From Actinoplanes lutulentus (GTDB lineage: Bacteria > Actinomycetota > Actinomycetes > Mycobacteriales > Micromonosporaceae), in assembly GCF_003259845.1 (NCBI RefSeq), contig NZ_QLMJ01000004.1, forward strand, positions 496,001 through 560,000: a stretch of DNA of 64,000 nt, read 5' to 3'. Each line of letters opens with the position of its first letter. Within the stretch, counting starts at the first letter, position 1. Positions 18,125 through 26,363 of this stretch are shown here, one piece after another. The notes under the pieces were generated by a model, which was given only the letters and a program-made list of their open reading frames with translations, made no database searches and had not been told where the DNA came from. The position numbers and the translations under genes were made by a program.

Positions 18125-18149
18125 TGTCAGCTGCCAACGGCAGCCGACA
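18125..18149 (+). promoter_or_regulatory. hairpin in the rpsT leader
   Basis: TGTC, A, GCTGCC, AAC, GGCAGC, C, GACA folds into a 6-bp stem with a 4-bp outer extension in the untranslated leader. An autoregulatory role for S20 is possible but not shown. Confidence 0.4.
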
Positions 18150-18205
18150 GAGGTGGACCACCGCGAGAGACCGTTTTCCGAACCTAGTCAGGACAAGGCT
18201 GTCGC

Positions 18206-18472
18206 GTGGCGAACATCAAGTCCCAGATCAAGCGCAACCGGCAGAACGAGAAGGCCCGTCTGCGCAACAAGTCGGTCAAGTCTTCGCTGAAGACCGTGAT
18301 CCGCAAGCTGCACGAGGCGAGTGACTCGGGTAACACCGAGTCGGCCACCGCGCTGCTGCGTGCCGCTTCGCGTCAGCTCGACAAGGCTGTCAGCAAGGGC
18401 GTCATCCACAAGAACCAGGCGGCCAACCGCAAGTCGGCCATCGCTAAGAAGATCGCCTCGCTGTCCGCCTGA
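18206..18472 (+). CDS. rpsT: 30S ribosomal protein S20
   Basis: 88 residues, Lys/Arg-rich, starting (V)[20 protein letters not shown] with the full S20 pattern to the end. It binds 16S rRNA early in 30S assembly. GTG start with AAGG about 7 bases upstream. Oriented opposite to holA, as in other actinobacteria. Confidence 0.97.
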   Translation: MANIKSQIKRNRQNEKARLRNKSVKSSLKTVIRKLHEASDSGNTESATALLRAASRQLDKAVSKGVIHKNQAANRKSAIAKKIASLSA

Positions 18473-18548
18473 TCCTCTCGTTCCGGATCAGGTCACGGCC
18501 GCACGGAAGCGGCCAGTGACAACGCCCACTTGGCGGTGGGCAAGCTTT

Positions 18549-18588
18549 GCGAAAGCCGGTCACCCTTTACAGGGCGACCGGCTTTCGC
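18549..18588 (+). terminator. rpsT terminator hairpin
   Basis: Arms GCGAAAGCCGGTC (18549-18561) and GACCGGCTTTCGC (18576-18588) are a perfect 13-bp stem, with a further CCC/GGG pairing inside the loop. There is no U tract, which is common in actinobacteria. Confidence 0.85.
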
Positions 18589-18752
18589 CATGCCCGGGTA
18601 CGCCTCCTCGGCGCCGCAACGGGACCCAGCCGGGTGCCATAGGTCGCCTCCCGGGGTACGAGGCCGGTGAACGTTTCTGGACGACGCACTAGGCAGCCAC
18701 CGCCCGGATGACGACCCCTCGAGTTTCGCCATGCTGTGGGTCGGTAGCGGGT
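18589..18752. other. gene-free stretch after rpsT
   Basis: No ORF with coding character and no repeat seen here. It leads into the repeat-rich region that starts at 18753. Confidence 0.5.
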
Positions 18753-18935
18753 TCTGGCGTCTCTCCTTGCTGGGTGCCGTCCGGATCTTGTGCGGTTCGG
18801 CCGTCCGTTCGACCGCAAACTCACAAGATTGCGGGAAGGCCGCCTGTGGCATGGTCCGCGAGCAATTTGGTCACGCGCTGCAACGATCAAAGGTGAAAAG
18901 TGCCGAATCTTGGAGACCTGTGGAGGCCAGAGCAC
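18753..18935. repeat. long direct repeat, copy A (183 bp)
   Basis: Near-identical to 19067-19262. It begins TCTGGCG and ends GGCCAGAGCAC. It contains the ATCTTGTG / CACAAGAT palindrome at 18785-18829. Copy A lacks 13 bases present in copy B. Confidence 0.85.
18785..18829. repeat. palindromic repeat, ATCTTG/CAAGAT family, copy 3
   Basis: Arms ATCTTGTG (18785-18792) and CACAAGAT (18822-18829) around a 29-base loop. It sits in direct repeat A. Confidence 0.75.
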
Positions 18936-18988
18936 GGACCGTTCGCGGCAAACTCCCCAAGATCGGCCAGCGCTAGGTCAGCGCTATT

Positions 18989-19038
18989 CGATCTTGAAGA
19001 GTTGAGCGGACACGTATCCGCGAAAGTCAACAAGATCG
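18989..19038. repeat. palindromic repeat, ATCTTG/CAAGAT family, copy 4
   Basis: Arms CGATCTTG (18989-18996) and CAAGATCG (19031-19038), with further GTTGA / GTCAAC complementarity inside. It lies between the two long direct repeats. Confidence 0.7.
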
Positions 19039-19066
19039 CCGCCAGCCGCGCGCCCAGCTCCCGGTC

Positions 19067-19262
19067 TCTGGCGACTCTCCTTGCGAGGTGCCGTCCGGAT
19101 CTTGTGCGGTACGGCCGTCCGTTCGACCGCAAACTCACAAGATTGCGGGAAGGCCGCCTGTGGCATGTCGACTTCGGGTGGTCCGCGAGGACTTTGGTCA
19201 CGCGCTGCAACCATTAAAGGTGAAAAGTGCCGAATCTTGGAGACCTGTGGAGGCCAGAGCAC
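19067..19262. repeat. long direct repeat, copy B (196 bp)
   Basis: Second copy of 18753-18935 with a 13-base insertion near 19167. The rest differs at only a few positions, so the duplication appears fairly recent. Confidence 0.85.
19098..19142. repeat. palindromic repeat, ATCTTG/CAAGAT family, copy 5
   Basis: Arms ATCTTGTG and CACAAGAT as in copy 3, carried in direct repeat B. Confidence 0.75.
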
Positions 19263-19284
19263 CCGCAGGCCTCCAAGATTCGGC
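19229..19284. repeat. palindromic repeat, ATCTTG/CAAGAT family, copy 6
   Basis: Arms GCCGAATCTTGGAG (19229-19242) and CTCCAAGATTCGGC (19271-19284) form a perfect 14-bp inverted repeat. The left arm lies in direct repeat B; the right arm lies outside it, and in copy A the matching right arm is only partly conserved (CCCCAAGATCGGCC). Confidence 0.8.
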
Positions 19285-19726
19285 CGGTGACGGCGGCGCT
19301 CTGCGGCTGGCGCTCACCCTCCGTGACGGTTCGGTGAGGCGAGTGGCGCCTTCTAGCTGTCCGGCCACAGTTGGCGTGGTCGCTTTTCGTGCAGCACGCC
19401 GTGAGGCTGAGCCCAGGCCGGCGCTCGGACTGACGCCTGGTGGGACACGAGGTTCCTATCGAAAGCGTCCCTGATCTGGGGCCGCCCAGTTCCGCAACGG
19501 CGAAAGTCGAGCTGACCGAACTCGCCAGGAGCCGCATAAGACCGACGCGGACAATGCCAGCAACGGAAACAGCACAACCGATGCGGCGAGAGAGCCCGGG
19601 CGGGCCGAAGTGGCTCTGGGCTGCACGCGAGCCCGGGACCTGGGCGGTCACCGGGCTCGTGTGGTGCTGTCGTCTGCTTGTTCGTAGCGGCGGACCGCTG
19701 CTCACTCGTATTGGTGGGCCGCCTGC
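19285..19726. other. gene-free region downstream of the QG-rich membrane gene
   Basis: No ORF here has a recognisable product. Just after the stop codon of the neighbouring minus-strand gene, imperfect copies of that gene's last ~15 bases recur near 19680 and 19708, suggesting small tandem duplications of its 3' end. The rest shows nothing I can name. Confidence 0.5.
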
Positions 19727-20833
19727 TTACTCGTAGCGGCGGGCTGCGGCCTGGCGGGCCATCTGTTGCCTGACGTCGAGCTGGTCTGCCCACTGCCGCC
19801 GCGCCGGGGCGCCCACGGCGGGGACTCCTGGGCGGGGCTGGCCGTCGGCATGCGCATAGTTCGCTGCCGGGCCATAGCCGTTCTGGCCGCCGGGATATCC
19901 GGGATCGCCGTAGCCGTCGCCCGCGTTCGCACCGGCGTAGCCAAAGCCGCTCGGCACCTGCCCGAAGCCGCCCGGCGCCTGACCAAGACCGCCCGGCGTC
20001 TGCTCGAAACTGCCCGGGGCCTGCCCGTAGCTACCCGGGGCCTGCCCGTAGCTACCTTGCGCCTGCCCGAAGCCGCCCGGGGCCTGCCCTGCCCCGGAAA
20101 GCCCGAACACCGCGCCGTTGCCCTGCGCATGACCGGGCTGACCCGAGCCCGCGAAACCGTAGCCACGCTGGTCAGCGCCGGCGATTTCAAAGCCAGGCTG
20201 CTCCGCACCCACCAGGCCGTAGCCCGGCTGATCGGCACCCGCCAGGCCGTAGCCGGCGGGCTGGTCCGCGCCCGCTGAGCCGTAACCGGGCTGTGCCGCC
20301 TGGCCGTAGCCACTGAAAATCGATGCGGGCTGTTCGTGGTCGGCCGGGCTGAACTGTCTCGGGTTCTGATCCGAGCCCGGGAACCCGAACAGCGCACCGG
20401 TCTGCTCGGAGCCGCTGGACGCGAAGCCGAAGCCCAGGCCGGTCATCCGGTGCTCCACGGCCGGCGCCGCGCCGGTGATCATGGTCTGCGCCTGGCTGAA
20501 AGCGGAGTCGTCGTCGTGGGAGTCCGGCATTGCGGCTGAGCGCAGCACCGAAGCGCGGACCGTCGTCGGGTCGGCGACCACGTGCTGGTGGGTCAGGGCT
20601 CCGGCGATCAGGTCGTTGAACTTGACCATCAGAGCCACGGTGATCGGCAGCACCAGCACGCCCCACCAGCTGACCAGCTCGGCCAGTGCCAGCAGGATGC
20701 CGAGCACCAGCGTGCCCTCCAGGAAGACGAAACAGAGCAGGCCGCTCGGGGCGAGGTGGCGCAGGCGCAGCGTCCTCGCGTACAGAGGCTGGTTGGCGAT
20801 CTCTGCCCGCCTTGATCGAACCGTCCTGGTCAC
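19727..20833 (-). CDS. membrane protein with Gln/Gly/Tyr-rich repeat tail
   Basis: 368 residues. About residues 20-75 hold two hydrophobic segments (G-L-L-C-F-V-F-L-E-G-T-L-V-L-G-I and W-W-G-V-L-V-L-P-I-T-V-A). The remaining ~250 residues are low complexity, with repeats such as Y-G-L-A-G-A-D-Q-P-G and S-Y-G-Q-A-P-G, then a basic end Q-M-A-R-Q-A-A-A-R-R-Y-E. Function unknown; the tail resembles disordered, phase-separating sequences. The GTG at 20833 is chosen because it overlaps the holA stop (GTGA). Confidence 0.75.
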   Translation of the reverse strand: MTRTVRSRRAEIANQPLYARTLRLRHLAPSGLLCFVFLEGTLVLGILLALAELVSWWGVLVLPITVALMVKFNDLIAGALTHQHVVADPTTVRASVLRSAAMPDSHDDDSAFSQAQTMITGAAPAVEHRMTGLGFGFASSGSEQTGALFGFPGSDQNPRQFSPADHEQPASIFSGYGQAAQPGYGSAGADQPAGYGLAGADQPGYGLVGAEQPGFEIAGADQRGYGFAGSGQPGHAQGNGAVFGLSGAGQAPGGFGQAQGSYGQAPGSYGQAPGSFEQTPGGLGQAPGGFGQVPSGFGYAGANAGDGYGDPGYPGGQNGYGPAANYAHADGQPRPGVPAVGAPARRQWADQLDVRQQMARQAAARRYE

Positions 20834-21801
20834 CGAGCACCACCGTTCCGCCGGGCCGCCGCCACTGCGAAGACCGCTTGCTCCAACGCGTAACCGCGGT
20901 CTTCCGCTCCGCCCTTGACCGCCGCGTTGCAATCCGCGGCGGCACGCATGGCGTCGATCAGACCGTCGGGGGTCCAGCCGCGGCTGCGCTCCTGCGCCCG
21001 CTGGATCTTCCAGGCCGGCATGCCCAATGTGCTCGCCAGCTGGTAGGGGTTGCCGCGGCCGGCCGAGGCCACCCGCGCCACGGTCCGCACGCCGTCGGCG
21101 AGAGCGTCCGCGATCGGCACCGGGTCGACGCCGACGTGCAGCGCCCAGCGCAGTGCTTCGAGCGCGCCGGGCAGATCACCGACCATCGCGGCGTCGGCCA
21201 CCGTGAAGCCGCTGACCTCGGCGCGGCCCTTGTAGTAACGCGCCACCACCGCCTCGCTGATCTTGCCGTCTGTGTCGGCGAGCAGCTGGGAGCAGGCCGC
21301 GGCGATCTCGCGCAGGTCGTTGCCGACCGCGGCGAGCAGCGCGGATGCGGCCGCCTCGTCACAGCGGGCGCCGTTGCGCCGGAACTCGTCCCGGACGAAG
21401 GCGATCCGCTCGCGGTCACCTTTCAGCTTTGCCGCGGGCACGACCTCGGCACCGGCGGCCCGCAGACCGTCGGCGAACGCCTTGCCCTTGGCACCGCCCA
21501 CGTGGGCGACGATCAAGGTCACGTCCGGGTCGGGGTTTTTCGCGTACGCAAGAAGGGCTGTTGTCAGGTCTTTGCGCGCGTCTTGTCCGCTTTTGATCAC
21601 AAGCACCCGGCGGCCTCCGAAGAGGGACGGGCTCAGCATCTCGGCGACCTCGCCGGCGGCCAGAGCTCCCGCTTCATATTCCCGGACGTCGGCGCCGGGA
21701 TCGGCGGCTCGGGCAGCCTCGACCGCCGCGGCGATGGCGCGGGCGGCGAGCAGCTCCTCATCACCTTGGACGAGCAGCAAAGACGAATTCACGCTCAACA
21801 T
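20830..21801 (-). CDS. holA: DNA polymerase III delta subunit
   Basis: About 323 residues with the HolA/YqeN pattern: L-L-L-V-Q-G-D-E-E-L-L-A-A-R-A-I at the N terminus, an AAA+-like domain, and the C-terminal domain with W-K-I-Q-R-A-Q-E-R-S-R-G-W. It is the wrench of the clamp loader that opens the beta clamp. Start choice is uncertain: ATG at 21801 or the GTG three codons later; neither has a strong Shine-Dalgarno. It lies downstream of comEC as in other actinobacteria and is coupled to the QG-rich gene by GTGA. Confidence 0.92.
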   Translation of the reverse strand: MLSVNSSLLLVQGDEELLAARAIAAAVEAARAADPGADVREYEAGALAAGEVAEMLSPSLFGGRRVLVIKSGQDARKDLTTALLAYAKNPDPDVTLIVAHVGGAKGKAFADGLRAAGAEVVPAAKLKGDRERIAFVRDEFRRNGARCDEAAASALLAAVGNDLREIAAACSQLLADTDGKISEAVVARYYKGRAEVSGFTVADAAMVGDLPGALEALRWALHVGVDPVPIADALADGVRTVARVASAGRGNPYQLASTLGMPAWKIQRAQERSRGWTPDGLIDAMRAAADCNAAVKGGAEDRGYALEQAVFAVAAARRNGGAR

Positions 21802-22047
21802 CGTCGCACGCGCCACCGACAAGTCAGCGTGGCTCACTCCTTCGCGCATCAACGCCGATCACCGAACGCGAAACCAGACATATCGGCGGTCAAAGATGAA
21901 CTGCCGCCCGTACAGTCTGCTGCCCAGGCCGAATCGGCCCATAACTCTTCCGTGGTGTTTCGTCCGTTATTGAGCACTATCATCCGTGATGTCCGCGAAA
22001 ATGCATCCCCGCGCCGGGCGTGTCGTCACGCGTACCCGATCTGGTGA

Positions 22048-24387
22048 TCACGCGGGAGGGTCGCCGCGGGCGGCGACCGCCAACCCGCCGGGCGCGGCCA
22101 CCGCGGCGATGTCACCCATTTCATCGGTACGCAGAACGCGCGCACCGTCCCGGACAAGAAGACTCAGCAGCGGCCCGTTCGGGTGCCCGTAATCGTTGTC
22201 CCGCCCCGCCGAGACCAGCGCCACCGCCGGATCCACCGCGTCCAGCAACTCGGCCGACTGCAGTGCGCTGCCGTGATGTGCGACCTTGAGCACGTCCGCG
22301 CGCAGGCCGGCCGGGCCGAACCGGCTCACCAGATCATCCTGCTGCTCGGTCTCCGCGTCGCCGAGCAGCAGCACACTGCGCCCGCTGACCACGGCCCGCA
22401 GGATCAGCGAGTTGTTGTTCGGGTCGGAGTTGGTGCCGCGCAACGGCACGCCGGGGCCGAGCACGTCGAGACGCAGCTCGCCGATCGTCCAGGTCCAGCC
22501 GGGCCCGGCCACGCGAAGCGCCACACCGGCCTCGCCCGCTGCCGACTCCACGGCGGACCGGCCGGCGGCGGGCTCCGGCCAGTCCGGGCCGATCACCGCG
22601 TTCACCCGGCGGTCGCGGAACACCCCGCTCACCCCGCCGATGTGGTCGGCATGGAAGTGACTGACCGCGAGGAGTACGACTTCGCGTACGCCGAGCCGCC
22701 GCAGGCACCGGTCGACAGCGTCCGGTTCCGGCCCCGCGTCGATGACCACGGCCCGGCCGGCGCCCGCCGGGAGCACCACGGCGTCGCCCTGGCCGACCGC
22801 GCACGCCACGACCAGCCATTGCGGTGGCGGCCAGCCGGAGGCGAGAAGGCGTACCGGAAGGGCACCGAGCATCGCGCCCAGCGCGACGATCGCTGCGAGC
22901 CGGCGGACGACGGCCTTGCGCGCCGCGACCAGGAACGCCACCGTGACCACCGCGAGCAGCAGGCCACCGGTGGCACCACCCGGCCAGGGCACGGCGCCGG
23001 ACGGCACCCGGGCGCCGGTGTGCGCCACCAGCACGAGCCAGGCGGTGGGCCAGTGCCCGATCCAGGCGAGGAACTCGGCGGCGGCCGGCCAGAACGGCGA
23101 GATCACCGCCGCCGCGACCCCGGCCAGCGTGGCCGGGGCGATGGCCGGCACTGCCAAGAGGTTGGCGGGTACCGAGATCAGGCTGATCGTTCCGGACAGC
23201 GCGGTGACCACCGGGCCGCACGCCACCTGCGCGGCGGCCGGCACCGCGAGAGCCTCGGCGACACCGGCCGGGCAGCCGCGCCGCCGCAGGCCGTCCCGCC
23301 ACACCGGCGCGAGCAGGAGCAGACCCGCGGTGGCCAGCACGGAGAGGGCGAAGCCGGCGTCGGCGGCGAGTTCCGGGTCGGCGGCGAGCAGGACGGCGGC
23401 CGCCGCGGCGAGCGCGGGAACGGCGGCCCGTTGCCGGCCCGACGCCAGCGCCAGAAGACCGATCGTGCCCATCGCGCCGGCCCGGACCACACTCGGCGAC
23501 GGCCGAGCCAGCAGCACAAACCCGACCAGCGCTACGGCGCACACGACCGCGCAGATCAGCGGCCCGGCGCGGGTTCGACGCACGAGAAAGAGCACAACGC
23601 CGATCAAAATAGCGACGTTCGTTCCGGACACAGCGGTCAGATGTGTCATTCCGGTGGTGCGGAACTCCTCTTCCAGCGCCGGATCCAGCCTGCTCGTGTC
23701 ACCGACGACCAGGCCGGGAAGCAATCCGCCGGGTTTGTCCGGCAACGGCTCGCAGGCCCGCTGAAGCCCGTCCCGCAGCACACCGGCACCCCGCTGCGCC
23801 CACGACGGCCTCCCCCGCAACTCCGGCGGCTTGCGCGCGGAGATCACTGCCGCCCGCAGGTCACCGGGCCGCGGCGGCATCAGACGTCCGACAGTGATCA
23901 CCCGCTGCCCGGGCAGCAGCCCCCGCCAGCCAGGATCGGAGCCGAGAACCAGCGCGCGTGCGGCCAGGCGGACCGGCGCGGCCTCTCCGGCCTTGACGGT
24001 ACGGAGTTCGACAGCGACCAGATAAGTCGGCGGCCCAGCACCCCCGGGCAGCAGCCGCGGGTCGTCCCGGACGATGAGTTCCACCTCGACGGGCTCGCCG
24101 GATTCCAGCAGCGCGACGAGAGCGGGCGCTTCCCGCACCGACAGCCGGGCCGCCGTGGAGATCGCGCCACACCCCGCCCCGAGCACCACCGCCACCGCGA
24201 TCCACCGCGCCGCCCGGAGCTGCCGGCGGAGCAGCACCAGGATGCCGGCCGCGATCAGGCCGGCGGCTCCGAGGAACAGGCCCAGCCCGGCGGACAGGTG
24301 CAGCGCGGCCAGCGACGCGAGCCAGATGCCCAGGGTGAACCCGGCCAGACGCAGATCCGGCATCCGCCGCTCAACAAGAAGCGTCAT
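22048..24387 (-). CDS. comEC: ComEC/Rec2 family DNA uptake channel protein
   Basis: 779 residues. Three hydrophobic segments lie at the N terminus, then an OB-like DUF4131 region, the multi-pass competence domain (about 225-500), and a C-terminal metallo-beta-lactamase domain with H-F-H-A-D-H-I-G-G and V-A-H-H-G-S-A-L. ComEC moves single-stranded DNA through the membrane; the MBL part is proposed to degrade the other strand. The ATG overlaps the comEA stop (ATGA). Natural competence is not established in this lineage. Confidence 0.93.
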   Translation of the reverse strand: MTLLVERRMPDLRLAGFTLGIWLASLAALHLSAGLGLFLGAAGLIAAGILVLLRRQLRAARWIAVAVVLGAGCGAISTAARLSVREAPALVALLESGEPVEVELIVRDDPRLLPGGAGPPTYLVAVELRTVKAGEAAPVRLAARALVLGSDPGWRGLLPGQRVITVGRLMPPRPGDLRAAVISARKPPELRGRPSWAQRGAGVLRDGLQRACEPLPDKPGGLLPGLVVGDTSRLDPALEEEFRTTGMTHLTAVSGTNVAILIGVVLFLVRRTRAGPLICAVVCAVALVGFVLLARPSPSVVRAGAMGTIGLLALASGRQRAAVPALAAAAAVLLAADPELAADAGFALSVLATAGLLLLAPVWRDGLRRRGCPAGVAEALAVPAAAQVACGPVVTALSGTISLISVPANLLAVPAIAPATLAGVAAAVISPFWPAAAEFLAWIGHWPTAWLVLVAHTGARVPSGAVPWPGGATGGLLLAVVTVAFLVAARKAVVRRLAAIVALGAMLGALPVRLLASGWPPPQWLVVACAVGQGDAVVLPAGAGRAVVIDAGPEPDAVDRCLRRLGVREVVLLAVSHFHADHIGGVSGVFRDRRVNAVIGPDWPEPAAGRSAVESAAGEAGVALRVAGPGWTWTIGELRLDVLGPGVPLRGTNSDPNNNSLILRAVVSGRSVLLLGDAETEQQDDLVSRFGPAGLRADVLKVAHHGSALQSAELLDAVDPAVALVSAGRDNDYGHPNGPLLSLLVRDGARVLRTDEMGDIAAVAAPGGLAVAARGDPPA

Positions 24388-25481
24388 CCGACCGTGACCA
24401 GTTCTTTGAGCTGCTCGTAGCGGGCATCGCCGATGCCGTCGACCTTGCGGAGGTCGGCTACCGACGTGAAGCCGCCCTGCGCGTCCCGGGCGTCGAGGAT
24501 TCGCTGGGCCAGCACCGGACCGACTCCCGGCAACGCGTCCAGGTCGCCGAGATCGGCGGTGTTGAGGTTCAGCGGGCCGCCGGACCCGGCGGGTGGGGGG
24601 ACGCCGGGGACCGTGACCGTCCCCGGTGGTGGCGTCACGCCCACCATGATCAGTTCGCCGTCGGTGACCTTGCGGGCCAGGTTGAGCGCGGCCACGTCGA
24701 CGCCGGGTTCCGCACCACCGGCACCGGCGATGGCGTCCGCGACCCTGGCGCCGGGCGGCAATCGGACGAGGCCCGGCTTGCGCACCTTGCCACCGACCGC
24801 GACGACCACCTCAGTGGTCGCCCCGCTGCCGCCGGGCGCCGGCACCACGCCGGCCTCAGGCTGAGACGACGCGAACACGGGTGGCACCGGGATGTCGATG
24901 TCGTCCACGCGCGGCCGAGAACGCCAGGCCAGAAACCCCGCGACCAGGATCACCACGACAGCGACGGCCGCAAGAGCCCGCACACCGGGCCGCCCCGGGT
25001 CGAAGGCCTGCGCCCAGGACCGCTTCTCACCACCGAACGCCCCGGCCCCACTCAACCGCTCGTCGCCAAGCGAGGGCTTCTCCCGCAGGTCCTCCCAGGC
25101 ATAGGCGGCCAGGTCCGGACCGGCCGGCTCGGGGGCCTGCCGCCGCAGCGGAGCATCCCAGGGAAAACCGTCCGGCTCAGCCCACGCCGGAGCGGGCGGA
25201 GGGCCGGGCGGCCGAGGCGGGGGCGCACCCGGTGGGGTTGACCACGCTGTTCCGGAGGGGAAGTCTGGCGAGCCGGCGCCGTGCCCGTCGCCGCCCGGGG
25301 CCGGCTCGCCACCGGGAGACGGTTGGCCGAAAGGGGGTTCGAGGTCCTCCTCAGCCCAGCCGGGAATGATGTCCGACCAGCTCAGCGGCCCGCTTGCGGC
25401 GGGTGCGCGCGCTGGGGACGGCCGCAGGACGGCCCGGAGCCGCGCCTCGGCGACTTCACCGCTATTCTTCGCCTCTCGCAC
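24384..25481 (-). CDS. comEA: ComEA family helix-hairpin-helix DNA-binding protein
   Basis: 365 residues. A Pro-rich cytoplasmic N-terminal region (~1-175) precedes one membrane segment (A-L-A-A-V-A-V-V-V-I-L-V-A-G-F-L-A-W), an SLBB-like domain with V-G-G-K-V-R-K-P-G-L-V-R-L-P, and the C-terminal HhH pair N-L-N-T-A-D-L-G-D-L-D-A-L-P-G-V-G. The extracytoplasmic HhH domain binds incoming DNA for ComEC. The GTG at 25481 is preferred, since TAGGTT lies 7 bases upstream (leaderless). Confidence 0.9.
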   Translation of the reverse strand: MREAKNSGEVAEARLRAVLRPSPARAPAASGPLSWSDIIPGWAEEDLEPPFGQPSPGGEPAPGGDGHGAGSPDFPSGTAWSTPPGAPPPRPPGPPPAPAWAEPDGFPWDAPLRRQAPEPAGPDLAAYAWEDLREKPSLGDERLSGAGAFGGEKRSWAQAFDPGRPGVRALAAVAVVVILVAGFLAWRSRPRVDDIDIPVPPVFASSQPEAGVVPAPGGSGATTEVVVAVGGKVRKPGLVRLPPGARVADAIAGAGGAEPGVDVAALNLARKVTDGELIMVGVTPPPGTVTVPGVPPPAGSGGPLNLNTADLGDLDALPGVGPVLAQRILDARDAQGGFTSVADLRKVDGIGDARYEQLKELVTVG

Positions 25482-25488
25482 GGCCCGA

Positions 25489-25494
25489 AACCTA
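25489..25494 (-). promoter_or_regulatory. -10 element for leaderless comEA
   Basis: TAGGTT on the minus strand, 7 bases before the GTG start. Matches TANNNT. Confidence 0.4.
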
Positions 25495-25576
25495 GGAAGT
25501 TCGCGACCTGTCCGCCCGCACCCCTGTGGACGACGCGGCATTGTGGACAACTCCCGGAAGGGACCGGAACCTGCTA

Positions 25577-26344
25577 GTGACGTCGGAAACCGTTCACCGC
25601 CTGCGCGCCGCCGGCTGCGTCTTCGCCGAGGACGAGGCCGCTGTTCTCACCGAGGCCGCCGATGATGCCGCGACCCTGGACGCGATGGTCGAGCGCCGGG
25701 TCGCCGGCGAGCCACTCGAACAGGTGGTCGGCTATGCCGATTTCCACGGTGTCCGGGTCCGGCTGCGCCCCGGCGTCTTCGTTCCCCGGCTGCGCAGTGA
25801 GCTGCTGGTGCGGATAGCCACCCAGAACGCCACAAACGACAGCATCGTGGTCGATCTCTGCTGCGGCTCCGGTGCTCTCGGCATGGCGGTCCGGCACATC
25901 CTGCCGGACATCACCCTGCACGCCGCCGACCTCGACCCGATCGCGGTGGCCTGCGCCGCGGAAAACCTGGACGGCGAGAACGTCCACCAGGGCGATCTCT
26001 ACGACGCGCTGCCCACCCACCTCCGCGGGCACGTCGACGTGCTGATCGCGAACGTTCCCTACGTCGCGACCAGGCACATCGCGTTTCTCCCGGCCGAGGC
26101 CCGCGACCACGAGCCGCACACCGCCCTGGACGGCGGCGACGACGGCCTCGCGATCTTCCGGGCCGTCGCGGAGCGGGCGCGGGAGTGGCTCGCGCCCGGC
26201 GGGGTGCTGCTTTCCGAGATCACCGAGGCGCAGTCGGCAGCCGCGATCGCGATCGCCGATGGGAACGGATTGACGGCTACCGTCGCCAGCGACGATGATC
26301 TCGACGCCTACGCGATCATCGCCCGGCCGGTACCGGCGCGATAG
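25577..26344 (+). CDS. PrmC-related protein (glutamine-N5) methyltransferase-like protein
   Basis: 255 residues with the HemK/PrmC layout: a helical N terminus with E-R-R-V-A-G-E-P-L-E-Q-V-V-G and the SAM-binding V-D-L-C-C-G-S-G-A-L-G motif. In place of the N-P-P-Y signature it has N-V-P-Y. This fits the actinobacterial PrmC-related branch whose substrate is unknown, rather than PrmC itself, which methylates release factors. GTG start at 25577 inferred from the position of the family N terminus. Divergent from comEA. Confidence 0.8.
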   Translation: MTSETVHRLRAAGCVFAEDEAAVLTEAADDAATLDAMVERRVAGEPLEQVVGYADFHGVRVRLRPGVFVPRLRSELLVRIATQNATNDSIVVDLCCGSGALGMAVRHILPDITLHAADLDPIAVACAAENLDGENVHQGDLYDALPTHLRGHVDVLIANVPYVATRHIAFLPAEARDHEPHTALDGGDDGLAIFRAVAERAREWLAPGGVLLSEITEAQSAAAIAIADGNGLTATVASDDDLDAYAIIARPVPAR

Positions 26345-26363
26345 GGCCATTCGGGAGACGGAT

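Noticed and set aside
18788..19217. ORFs in the repeat region containing R-P-F-D-R-K-L-T-R-L-R-E-G-R-L-W-H in two copies
   Set aside because: The peptide repeat comes from the duplicated non-coding DNA. No Shine-Dalgarno, no codon bias, and similar ORFs arise on both strands.
19285..19726. Possible insertion-sequence remnant
   Set aside because: No transposase motif, terminal repeat or target duplication could be seen.
22048..25481. comEA-comEC as evidence of natural competence
   Set aside because: Both genes are widespread in actinobacteria not known to be competent, and no pilus or pseudopilus genes are in the window.
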